DNA from: Shewanella sp.
Lineage (GTDB): Bacteria; Pseudomonadota; Gammaproteobacteria; Enterobacterales; Shewanellaceae
Direction: 5' to 3'
Assembly (NCBI GenBank): GCA_004195335.1
Contig: SDWK01001022.1
Span: forward strand, 1-18,657
DNA: 18,657 bases
In this document: in pieces, positions 1-7,428 of the stretch
Numbering within the stretch: position 1 is the stretch's first letter
How the letters are laid out: each line of letters opens with the position of its first letter
Notes under the pieces: model-generated
What the model was told of the DNA's origin: nothing
The model's input: the letters and a program-made list of their open reading frames with translations, nothing else
Databases searched by the model: none
Made by a program: the position numbers and the translations under genes

Positions 1-960
1 GGTTTGGGACTGGGCTGGATGGCTAAATTGTTCGCCGTATTTGGTGTCGGTGTGGCCTTTTTCGGTATCGGTACCTTTGCGCAGGTCAACGCTATCAGCG
101 ATGCCTTGACCATTGCCTTCCATATACCAACTTGGGTAACGGCTCTGGTGTTAACCGTGCTCGTTGCGGCGGTCACTCTAGGTGGGGTTAAGCGTATTGC
201 CAATGTGGCGCAGAGGTTAGTACCGACTATGGCGCTAGGCTATGTTCTGGCCTGTGCGTGGATCTTAGTCGATTTTTCAGATCACATCATCCCAGCCTTT
301 CAGCTCATTATTGAGTCAGCCTTTACGCCCATCTCTGCCGCTGGCGGTTTCCTTGGGGCGACGGTGGCTCAGGCGTTGCAAATCGGTATTGCCCGTGGTG
401 TGTTCTCAAATGAAGCTGGGCTCGGAAGCGCGCCGATTGCCGCAGCCGCAGCCAAGACCAATGAGCCGGTAGAGCAAGGCTTGGTCAGTATGACAGGCAC
501 ATTTTTCGATACCATCATCATCTGTACCATGACCGGACTCGTGTTGATCATTACCGGCGTGTGGAGTGGTGAAACTGCAGGTGCTGCTATGACCAGCGCC
601 GCCTTCGCCAGTGGTGGGTCGGCATTAGTCGGCCAGTACTTAGTGACTATCGCTCTGGTCTGTTTTGCCTTTACCACAATTTTGGGTTGGCATTATTATG
701 GCGAGCGTTGTTGGTACTACCTGATGGGAGACAGAGGATTACGACTTTATCAGGGGATATTTTTAAGCTTGATTGCTGTTGGGGCTTTCATTCAACTGGA
801 TATGATCTGGTTGCTTGCCGATACCGTTAATGGCTTGATGGCGATTCCTAACCTCATCGCCATAATAGGGTTACGCCATGTTATCCACGCTGAAACCATC
901 AGTTACTTTGCCAGACGTGACAGCAAGGTTATGGATAAAGCTGAAGTCGTTACAGGCTAG
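1..960 (+). CDS. AGCS family sodium:alanine/glycine symporter, C-terminal part (5' end outside window)
   Basis: Inner-membrane secondary transporter that brings alanine or glycine into the cell with sodium. The frame is open from the first base, so the true start lies upstream. The visible 319 codons would be roughly the last two thirds of a protein that is usually 450-540 residues. The family signature NEAGLGSAP is at visible residues 137-145, preceded by the conserved stretch GIARGVFSNEAG. Several long hydrophobic segments follow, and the MAIPNLIA motif typical of the last transmembrane region is near residue 280. The hydrophilic tail ends at a TAG. A decayed copy of the DNA encoding the MAIPNLIA region lies just downstream. 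Family assignment is secure. The exact substrate (alanine, glycine or another small neutral amino acid) cannot be read from this fragment. Confidence 0.93.
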   Translation, partial: GLGLGWMAKLFAVFGVGVAFFGIGTFAQVNAISDALTIAFHIPTWVTALVLTVLVAAVTLGGVKRIANVAQRLVPTMALGYVLACAWILVDFSDHIIPAFQLIIESAFTPISAAGGFLGATVAQALQIGIARGVFSNEAGLGSAPIAAAAAKTNEPVEQGLVSMTGTFFDTIIICTMTGLVLIITGVWSGETAGAAMTSAAFASGGSALVGQYLVTIALVCFAFTTILGWHYYGERCWYYLMGDRGLRLYQGIFLSLIAVGAFIQLDMIWLLADTVNGLMAIPNLIAIIGLRHVIHAETISYFARRDSKVMDKAEVVTG

Positions 961-967
961 GGTTATA

Positions 968-1007
968 GATATCGTTAAGGGGCATGGCTATTCCTAACCT
1001 GATAGCG
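968..1007 (+). pseudogene. Relic duplicate of the AGCS symporter tail (about 40 bp)
   Basis: This stretch aligns with 820-861 inside the symporter gene. About 12 of 16 bases match in the first part. After a 2-base gap, 20 of 24 match from 984-1007 against 838-861. The second part still reads M-A-I-P-N-L-I-A, and the 2-base deletion would break the frame. It looks like the remains of a second, tandem AGCS gene or of a partial duplication of the tail. The rest of any second copy is no longer recognisable. Confidence 0.5.
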
Positions 1008-1023
1008 ACTCTTGAATGGTATT

Positions 1024-1063
1024 AAAGGTGCGAGTGAATAAGTTAATGGAAGCTCGCACCTTC
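1024..1063 (+). terminator. Hairpin after the symporter gene, possible terminator
   Basis: AAGGTGCGAG (1025-1034) pairs perfectly with CTCGCACCTT (1053-1062) across an 18-base loop. The following run (CAATTTAG) is poor in T, so intrinsic termination would be weak. The hairpin could equally protect the 3' end of the transcript. Confidence 0.5.
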
Positions 1064-1402
1064 AATTTAGATTAGCCATATTACGGTTGTTAACTTCTCT
1101 TTCTCAGTCGCTCTCTCTTCACGATAAAATTGGCCGTTAGCGCCATTTTTGATTGCTCTTTCCTTGAACGTCATTTTGATGCAAATTAGCGTATGATCCC
1201 GCTTTTAAACTTCACTGATAACCGTCAGCGTGCACTTGATTGCGCTTGCTGCCACTTTGATCTATTTTAGTGTCTCTAAAAAGATCGCTACGTGAACCCG
1301 AAGGTTGACGAAAAGTGCAGAGAACCGACCCAGGCTCTGTGTTTGTGATGCTCTATTGCCTGCTTTGGCCTCAGAAGAGGCTCCGTTTGGATAAGGAAAG
1401 AA
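1064..1402. other. Gene-free leader of the condensin-like operon
   Basis: I see no convincing gene in this stretch. It should contain the promoter of the following operon. The best -10-like hexamer is TATGAT at 1192-1197, but the nearest TTGAAC (1164-1169) is 22 bases upstream, too far for a standard promoter. Two small hairpins occur in the likely leader. One is CGT-G-AACC with a CGAA loop at about 1290-1310. The other is GCCTC-AGAA-GAGGC at 1368-1381, just before the ribosome binding site AAGGA (1393-1397). Confidence 0.4.
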
Positions 1403-4400
1403 ATGCCAAGCTTGAATCGAATTGTGCTTATCGATACGCACCTACCTGGCGTAGTGGAACTCGCCCTCGACGGTCACACGAATATCTGTGGTACCAATGC
1501 CTCAGGAAAGACGACGCTTCAGCGTTTGATCCCAGTCTTTTATGGTGAGTACCCAAGTCGAGTCGTGCCCTCTACCCGAGATAGTTTTGAGCGTTGGTAT
1601 CTGCCCCATGATTCAAGTTTTATCATTTATGAATATAAACGCGCCGATGGTCTGTTAAATCAAGCGGTCCTGGCTTCAGCCGGTGATGGTAAAGGGGTGA
1701 ATTATCGTTTCATCGCTAAGGGATTTGAGCTTGAAGACTATGTGAAGTCAAAAAATGGCGACACCGTGCTTTGTTATACCATGGCGGAACTCGGACGAGA
1801 GATGAAGCGAGCTGGTGTTGCAGTCACTAATCTGCTTAATACTCGGGAATTTCGCGCCATTATTCAAAACGATCGTGCCCTATTGAGCACCGGAAGTAAT
1901 CGCACCGAGCTGCGTACTTATGCGAGGCAGTTCTCGCTATGTGAACCTGAGCACTCATTGCGTCATATCGAAAAGTTAGCCAAGGCGGTGCACTCGAAAG
2001 AGGGCAAGATGGAGACGATAAAATCGATGATCGCCGCCATTCTGGAAGAGGATGGGGTTAATCCGCCGAGTTCACGTCTGAATCCTCAGCGTGTCGAAGC
2101 CTGGATCCGAGACAGCCAGCTTATTCAAGGATTCGAGCAGATCCGCCCGGAATTTGACAAGCTTGAACAGGAGTTTAATCAACTCTTGAGTGCCGAGTTA
2201 CGCTTGTCGAGTCTTAAGCGGGGTTACAGTAAAGATGAAACCGCAGAAGTGGAGCGTCAAGAGTATAACCAAGACCTCTCTAAAGCCTTCAATGGTGAGT
2301 TAAGGCTGCTAGATGATGAGTGGAAAGAGCAGCGCGATGAACTCAGTTTAGATTTGTCGGCCGCGAAGGGTGATGTCGCTAAGTGTGAATATGAATTAGA
2401 CGCGATAGAGGCCCAACACGGTGCCTTTTTAGATGCCGATATCGAGCAGGCCAAACAGGACTTAGAGCAGCTGCCCAATTGGCGTGGTAGCTTGGAAAAC
2501 TTAACCGAGCGCCATAAACTGCAAACGGAGAAGCATCAGGATATTGAAGCGGCATACAATGCCCGCCGCAGTAAAATTGGTGAGGGGCTTAACAGGGAAC
2601 TGGAAAACCTGCATCAGGCTCAAGATAAGCAACGCGAAGCCAGAGACAAGCAGCGTGAACAGGGGCGAAGTGAGCTCGAAGCACTCGGCGGTCAATGGCG
2701 TGAGCAGATGGACACAGGTCGTGAAACGTTCCAACAAGAGGAATATCAGCTTAAGTTATCGACAGCCGAACTAAAGGTGCGTGTCGATAGCGTGACCTAT
2801 ACCGAAGCAGAAAAACTGGCATTGGCTGTGTTCGATGAGCGGATCACTCGGGCCGATGAAGAGCAGGAAGTATGCAATGCCAAGGTCGACAGGTTAACGA
2901 CAGAAGAGCGTAAGCTGCGTGCTAAACGAGATCAGGCTAATGAGAGTCTGCGTCTGGCCGGTATTCGTGTGACAGAGCGTCAGAGTGAGCTCGACGAACT
3001 ACACCATATCCTGTTTCCTCAGTCCCATACCTTGCTTGAATTTTTACGCAAAGAGGTCAGTGGATGGGAAAGCACCTTAGGTAAAGTGATCAACCCTGAG
3101 TTGTTACATCGTAGCGATCTGCACCCTAGTATGCTCAATGATAGTTTAGCGGCCATCTACGGGATCGGTCTGGATCTTAAGGCGATAGAATCGCCGGAAT
3201 ATGCATCTTCGGAGCAAGAGCTACGTATTCGTCATGCTAAGGCCGAAGAGGTATTACTCGGTGCTAAAGAGTTGCAGATCGGGGCCGAAGACAGCCTGGT
3301 TGCCATCAATGCTGAATTGGATGGATTGACCCGCGAACTGATCTTTGCCCGTACGGCCTATAAGAACAGTCGTGATGATCTTCGCCGCCTGTTCGATGAG
3401 AAGCGCGCCGAGCAAGATAATATCAATATCGCACTCAAGGACCGAAAATCAGAAGCGCAGAAGAAACTGAGTCATTTAGACAGCGATATTAAGCAGTTGA
3501 GGCAGCAACACCAGGTGTGGCTCGAAGAACAAAAAGAGCAAGCGTTAGAAGCCAGAATGGAGAAAAATGCCTATTGGCAAGAGGTGGTTGGCGCGTTAGA
3601 CACTCAGCTTGAGCAGACAAAAGAAAATATTCAACAGCGGCGATCACATGCTAATAGCGAGCTTAAAGCCTGTGAGCAATGGTATAAGAACGAGCTTAAA
3701 TCTCGTGGTGTCGATGAAGATAAGATCCTCGCGCTTAAGCAAGAGATCCGTGGGCTGGAGTCGAGTATCAGTAAGGCTGAACAGCGTCGTAACGAGGTGC
3801 TCAGATATGAAGATTGGTATCAGCATACCTGGTTAATGCGTAAGCCAAAATTGCAAACAGAGCTGAGCACAGTAAAACATGCGACCTCAGAGCTCGAGCA
3901 GCAACTCAAGTCAAAAGCCAATGAAGTTAAAGCGAAAAGACAGGAGCTAGATGGCCAGCGTAAGCAATCTGATGCCATACAGGTAGAGGCATCGGAGAAT
4001 TTAACTAAGCTGCGTAGTGTGATGCGTAAGCTAACGGAGCTTAAGCTGCCGGCTAATAATGATGATGCCCAGGGTGGCCTGACAGAACGTCTGCGTCAGG
4101 GTGAAGAGCAGTTACTGAAAAGAGACAGCTTATTAGGCTCGGTTAAGCAGTACGTGGAGCATTTCGACTCGGTTATCGCCAGTAAGTCAGGTTCGAGTTT
4201 ATCTGAGACCTGGGAGCGAGCCCGTGAAGAGTCGAGCTTTGTAAACGACAAAGGGATCCGTTTGCTGGATTACCGCAAGCTGGTTCCGCAACTTGAGCAG
4301 TTGCTCAACGTGTTGGTTCCGCAATCGATTATGGCGCTGCGTGAGCAGGGGCGAATTTTTGGTGTCGATCTCACCGCATTTTACGATGTACTGGCCGATA

Positions 4401-5077
4401 TCGATCGCCGCATTGCCTCACAAAGTGCGCGTATTACCCGTGAAGTGGGTGAAGAGCTGTTCCTCGATGGTGTATCTGAGTCGGCGGTTAAGATCCGTTC
4501 ACGGATCAGCGAACTGGAATTCTGGCCAGAGCTGGAGGAGTTTGTTAAAGCCTTCCGTCAGTGGAAAGCCGATGGATTCAGCGAACTTCCCAATGAAAAC
4601 TATACCAATAGCATGCGTCGGGCTCTGGATATTATTGGTCGAGCCGCGCTCTCAGGTGGTATTTCTAAGTTGCTTGAGATTGAGTTGAGGCTAAAAGAGG
4701 GCAATAGCGATCTAGTGATCCGCACCGATCGTCAGCTCAATGAGTCTTCTAGTCACGGTATGGCGTATTTGATCTTGTGTAAATTCCTGTTGGCATTTAC
4801 CCGCCTACTCCGTGGTCGTTCAGATGTCACTATTCATTGGCCTATCGATGAGCTCGGCACCTTGCATCATACCAATGTGAAGAAGATCTTCGATGCCTGT
4901 GAAAACAACAATATTTCCGTTTTGGGTGCCTTTCCTAACCCTGAGTCTGAGGTACTTAACTTGTTTGCTAACCGATATATCATCAATAAACAGACCAAGA
5001 AACTTCAGGTGGTAAAACCTCAGGCTAATCCCATCGCAGATAAACTGAATAAACGATTCGCAAAGGAGGCGGTGTAA
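1403..5077 (+). CDS. MksB/JetC-like SMC ATPase (MukB-type condensin subunit)
   Basis: A 1224-residue SMC-like ATPase, predicted to form the motor arms of a bacterial condensin that clamps or extrudes DNA. The N-terminal head carries a Walker A motif, GTNASGKT, at residues 30-37. Long charged coiled-coil segments run from about 235-530 and 610-940. They flank a less charged block around 535-605 that could be the hinge. The C-terminal head has a degenerate signature, ESSSHG, near 1114-1119. Its Walker B segment IHWPIDELG has D1149 and E1150. It ends with a MukB-like run, KKIFDACENNNISVLGAFP, in which only the pattern is shared. An AAGGA ribosome binding site lies 5 bases before the chosen ATG. 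The stop overlaps the next start by one base. The MksB/JetC assignment rests on this architecture and on the two partner genes. A distinct SMC-like anti-plasmid or anti-phage ATPase remains possible. Confidence 0.8.
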   Translation: MPSLNRIVLIDTHLPGVVELALDGHTNICGTNASGKTTLQRLIPVFYGEYPSRVVPSTRDSFERWYLPHDSSFIIYEYKRADGLLNQAVLASAGDGKGVNYRFIAKGFELEDYVKSKNGDTVLCYTMAELGREMKRAGVAVTNLLNTREFRAIIQNDRALLSTGSNRTELRTYARQFSLCEPEHSLRHIEKLAKAVHSKEGKMETIKSMIAAILEEDGVNPPSSRLNPQRVEAWIRDSQLIQGFEQIRPEFDKLEQEFNQLLSAELRLSSLKRGYSKDETAEVERQEYNQDLSKAFNGELRLLDDEWKEQRDELSLDLSAAKGDVAKCEYELDAIEAQHGAFLDADIEQAKQDLEQLPNWRGSLENLTERHKLQTEKHQDIEAAYNARRSKIGEGLNRELENLHQAQDKQREARDKQREQGRSELEALGGQWREQMDTGRETFQQEEYQLKLSTAELKVRVDSVTYTEAEKLALAVFDERITRADEEQEVCNAKVDRLTTEERKLRAKRDQANESLRLAGIRVTERQSELDELHHILFPQSHTLLEFLRKEVSGWESTLGKVINPELLHRSDLHPSMLNDSLAAIYGIGLDLKAIESPEYASSEQELRIRHAKAEEVLLGAKELQIGAEDSLVAINAELDGLTRELIFARTAYKNSRDDLRRLFDEKRAEQDNINIALKDRKSEAQKKLSHLDSDIKQLRQQHQVWLEEQKEQALEARMEKNAYWQEVVGALDTQLEQTKENIQQRRSHANSELKACEQWYKNELKSRGVDEDKILALKQEIRGLESSISKAEQRRNEVLRYEDWYQHTWLMRKPKLQTELSTVKHATSELEQQLKSKANEVKAKRQELDGQRKQSDAIQVEASENLTKLRSVMRKLTELKLPANNDDAQGGLTERLRQGEEQLLKRDSLLGSVKQYVEHFDSVIASKSGSSLSETWERAREESSFVNDKGIRLLDYRKLVPQLEQLLNVLVPQSIMALREQGRIFGVDLTAFYDVLADIDRRIASQSARITREVGEELFLDGVSESAVKIRSRISELEFWPELEEFVKAFRQWKADGFSELPNENYTNSMRRALDIIGRAALSGGISKLLEIELRLKEGNSDLVIRTDRQLNESSSHGMAYLILCKFLLAFTRLLRGRSDVTIHWPIDELGTLHHTNVKKIFDACENNNISVLGAFPNPESEVLNLFANRYIINKQTKKLQVVKPQANPIADKLNKRFAKEAV

Positions 5078-5730
5078 TGAGTGAGATGACAGAAACCGCA
5101 ATTGTCGGAACAGGCGCCATCATCGAACGTTTGCTTAAGGGCGAGTTTATCTGCCGAACGACCGATGAAGAAGCTTGGCGTTCACTGAAAAATTCAGCCA
5201 CTAAAGAGCGGATCGAAACCTATCTTAACCAGATAAACAGGACGATTGGTTCTGCGGGGGAGGGAGAGGTGTTCTTCTGTGGTTACCTGCAGCTTGGGGA
5301 TACGGAACGTAAAGTGATCTCCTCTCAGTTCAGGGATATCTGTAATGCACTCATTCCGCTGGTGGAGTGGCTGGTGTTGGTACAGGAGTCCAGTGGACAA
5401 GATGCCCCCTTATCTGAGGGCGCCGCGGTACGCTTAACTGAGCTGCAAACCCGCATAGAAGACACGCCGGCATTTCGAGAGCAACTGGCTAAGATCAGTC
5501 ATTATCGTCTGTTTGGCTCGAGCAGTAGCAACGTCGATGCCCAGATTAAATTGGTATTCAAACGTTTAGTTGAGTTGGGCTATTTAACCCGTCCCAATGC
5601 CGAGAAACAGATCTTCATCGCCACAGGCAAGTTAGATTATCTCTATGAAGTTATCCGTTTTATCGATGAAACCGAAGGGCTGAGCCTGGAAGCACAGGCT
5701 GAGACCGCGACCCAAAGGGATCTGGTTTAA
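5077..5730 (+). CDS. MksE-like condensin subunit (predicted winged-helix protein)
   Basis: A 217-residue soluble protein, translationally coupled to the ATPase gene. The TAA stop and ATG start share an A (TAATG), and a strong AAAGGAGG (5062-5069) lies 7 bases before the start inside the upstream gene. An early segment, IIERLLKGEFICR, followed by an E-R-I-E-T-Y-L-N-Q-I-N-R helix, resembles the start of MksE proteins as I know them. The later region (about 160-200) reads like a winged-helix end: LVFKRLVELGYL followed by a short strand and a helix. In MukBEF/MksBEF complexes this subunit is a dimer that binds the kleisin and helps close the ATPase heads. I infer the same role here from sequence pattern, size and position between the ATPase and a third acidic helical protein. 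Confidence 0.7.
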   Translation: MSEMTETAIVGTGAIIERLLKGEFICRTTDEEAWRSLKNSATKERIETYLNQINRTIGSAGEGEVFFCGYLQLGDTERKVISSQFRDICNALIPLVEWLVLVQESSGQDAPLSEGAAVRLTELQTRIEDTPAFREQLAKISHYRLFGSSSSNVDAQIKLVFKRLVELGYLTRPNAEKQIFIATGKLDYLYEVIRFIDETEGLSLEAQAETATQRDLV

Positions 5731-5731
5731 C

Positions 5732-6952
5732 ATGAGTACAAACTTACATCAGGCCGGGGTCAAGCTGCTTAAGCAGTTAGGCAGACACGCCGATCTCATT
5801 ATGGATGTATACCTTTCGGGCTCAGTGCCTGAAGGGGGAGAGAACGCGGCTACGATCGAAAAACTGCGCAAGAGTGAAATCTTATGGCGACCAGAGCCGG
5901 ATCAGGAGTTACGTCTCAAGCGTTCGGTACGTGCTCTGCTCGAGGAGGCGTTGAGCGATGAGCGTAATCGTCAGATAGACTCCAATGTTGGTTCCTCGTT
6001 GGCCAGCATTAAAACCTTGGCCAATCATTATAAAGAGGCACGTCATAACGTCGATTATAGTGCTTCAGAGGCCTACCTAGCCGATTTGAATGAGCATGTT
6101 TACAGTTTCGCCGAAGGGCTGAGATACTCGATACGTGTACTGTGGAGTCGCATCAATAACGAATTTGGTTATGTCGGTACCATTAATGCCAAGATCCGTG
6201 AAAATGAACTAGCCCAAAGCCAGGTGACTGAGTTGCTCAATGGGCTGGAGATGTTCCAGTTTAGTGAGCTGGGTGAAATTGCGGGCGATATTCGTGAATT
6301 AAGAAAGCTCTTAGTCACCAGCTTGCAAGAGACCTTGAGTGACTGTACCCAGGAACTCAGTGTGGTGCAGGGGCGATTGCTTGAGTTACTCGGGCGGTTC
6401 CGCCAAATAAGAGGACGAACTCGTCTGCTTAAAGGTTGGTTGCTCTATACCGATCTGCATCCTGATTACACTCCAGCCGATCATGTCAGCCACAAGCAGT
6501 TGCCCACGCTATTTAACCGCGCGGAAGCCATTCTGGCCCCAGCGGCGGTGGATGTAAATAACACAGGTTATGAACCTGAACTGTTAGATATCGTTTCACG
6601 CATCAGAGCCATAGCTCGTACGGCCCATGATCCTCTGCTTCGTGAGCATGACGTCAGTGTTTCTCTGAGTCAGGCGGAAGATTTTGATATTCCGGATAAC
6701 CCGCTGAAGTTGGCCGTCGATGAGTATTTTTGTTCAGTTATCGATTCGGGGCGGAGCCAATCTGCGCTGGAGTATCTGGATGAACAGGACCTGTCCTGGG
6801 AGAGGGAGAGCTGGTTATATCAGGTTATCTGTGGTTATGAAGGCCTTCCCGAAGAGCATAGAGCCTATTTTGAGCTGGAGCCTATCGGTGAACCCGATCC
6901 GGTCTACACGGGTAACTTTGTTATTCGGGATGTAGAGCTCTGGCTAGCCTGA
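5732..6952 (+). CDS. Candidate kleisin (MksF/JetA-like), third gene of condensin-like operon
   Basis: A 406-residue, acidic, mostly helical protein starting one base after the previous stop, with AAGGGA at 5715-5720 as ribosome binding site. Residues about 1-90 could form a winged-helix domain: a helix KLLKQLGRHADLIMDVYLSG, then a turn and basic-acidic helices. The middle (about 90-260) is long amphipathic helix without aromatic core motifs. The C-terminal third is compact and ends in ELWLA. There is no catalytic motif, membrane segment or signal peptide. Its place in a three-gene set with an SMC-like ATPase and an MksE-like protein makes the kleisin MksF the most likely identity, but the sequence match alone is weak. 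I also recall related proteins carrying an unsupported phosphoenolpyruvate carboxylase label. Nothing in this sequence supports that. Confidence 0.55.
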   Translation: MSTNLHQAGVKLLKQLGRHADLIMDVYLSGSVPEGGENAATIEKLRKSEILWRPEPDQELRLKRSVRALLEEALSDERNRQIDSNVGSSLASIKTLANHYKEARHNVDYSASEAYLADLNEHVYSFAEGLRYSIRVLWSRINNEFGYVGTINAKIRENELAQSQVTELLNGLEMFQFSELGEIAGDIRELRKLLVTSLQETLSDCTQELSVVQGRLLELLGRFRQIRGRTRLLKGWLLYTDLHPDYTPADHVSHKQLPTLFNRAEAILAPAAVDVNNTGYEPELLDIVSRIRAIARTAHDPLLREHDVSVSLSQAEDFDIPDNPLKLAVDEYFCSVIDSGRSQSALEYLDEQDLSWERESWLYQVICGYEGLPEEHRAYFELEPIGEPDPVYTGNFVIRDVELWLA

Positions 6953-6975
6953 ATATTTAGTCAGCCACATGAAGA

Positions 6976-7012
6976 GTCGTTGATAGGGTATTCCTATTAA
7001 CGGCTTTTTTTT
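6976..7012 (+). terminator. Rho-independent terminator of the condensin-like operon
   Basis: A 12-base stem with two G-T wobbles runs from GTCGTTGATAGG (6976-6987) to CCTATTAACGGC (6993-7004), with a 5-base loop. Eight T residues follow. It lies 24 bases after the last stop of the operon. Confidence 0.85.
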
Positions 7013-7428
7013 AATCAAAAAACAAATTAACCAACCTGATGCGTGTTTTATACGGGTATTAGACTCTGCTATTTACTCTAATTGTGGTTTGATCTTCCGC
7101 CTTTTTGTATTTACTTAGTTGTATCGACTGTTCAATGTGTCTCAGCATTAAGGTGTGTGTTACGCAAATGATAATAATGTAAAAGTTATTATTGGTATTT
7201 ACGTCATCACCGTCTGTTTGTTTGTGTTTTTATGCTTGTTTATGTGATGGTTACGAAAATGTATCAAATTGCATATTTTCGATTCTGATTGAAATTATGG
7301 CCAGCATGATTCACTATCGGTTGCAAAGAAGGGAACTCATTCCCTCAATAAAAGGCTTCAGCATTCAATTTGGCTGATGTTGAATTTAAAAGGCATGCCA
7401 AAAGAGGTGCCGAACCGAAGGCAGGCAT
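7013..7428. other. Gene-free, AT-rich leader region of the DAACS transporter gene
   Basis: No convincing gene is seen; the one open frame here has no good start context. An AT-rich inverted repeat, ATAATAA (7171-7177) with TTATTAT (7186-7192), surrounds an 8-base spacer. It could be part of a regulator site. A weak promoter-like pair is TTAAGG (7148-7153) with GATAAT (7170-7175), 16 bases apart. The last 100 bases hold hairpins that are listed separately. Confidence 0.4.
7331..7428 (+). promoter_or_regulatory. Structured mRNA leader that could mask the transporter's start site
   Basis: Three consecutive foldable elements are visible. The first is GGGAA-CTCA-TTCCC (7331-7344). The second is a 10-pair stem with one bulge between 7357-7367 and 7375-7384. 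The third is a nested pair: ATGCC (7395-7399) with GGCAT (7424-7428) outside, and TGCC (7408-7411) with GGCA (7420-7423) inside. The last one would cover the GAAGG/AGG ribosome binding region directly before the ATG at 7429. This is a pairing seen by eye only, with no energy calculation, and I recognise no known riboswitch class. Confidence 0.35.

Noticed and set aside
1315..1548. 77-codon open frame overlapping the start of the SMC-like gene
   Set aside because: It overlaps the strongly supported ATPase start, has no ribosome binding site and no recognisable content.
5732..6952. Phosphoenolpyruvate carboxylase
   Set aside because: The protein is far shorter than the enzyme and has no catalytic motifs; operon context favours a kleisin-like role.
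7165..7200. Fur box in the DAACS upstream region
   Set aside because: The AT-rich inverted repeat has some GATAAT-like words but does not fit the 19-base consensus, and the gene has no iron link.
7243..7258. CRP site before the DAACS gene
   Set aside because: TGTGA half-site only; the right half CGAAA does not match TCACA.
7192..7377. 61-codon open frame before the DAACS gene
   Set aside because: Low-complexity, Cys- and Ile-rich translation, no ribosome binding site, and it lies in an AT-rich hairpin region.
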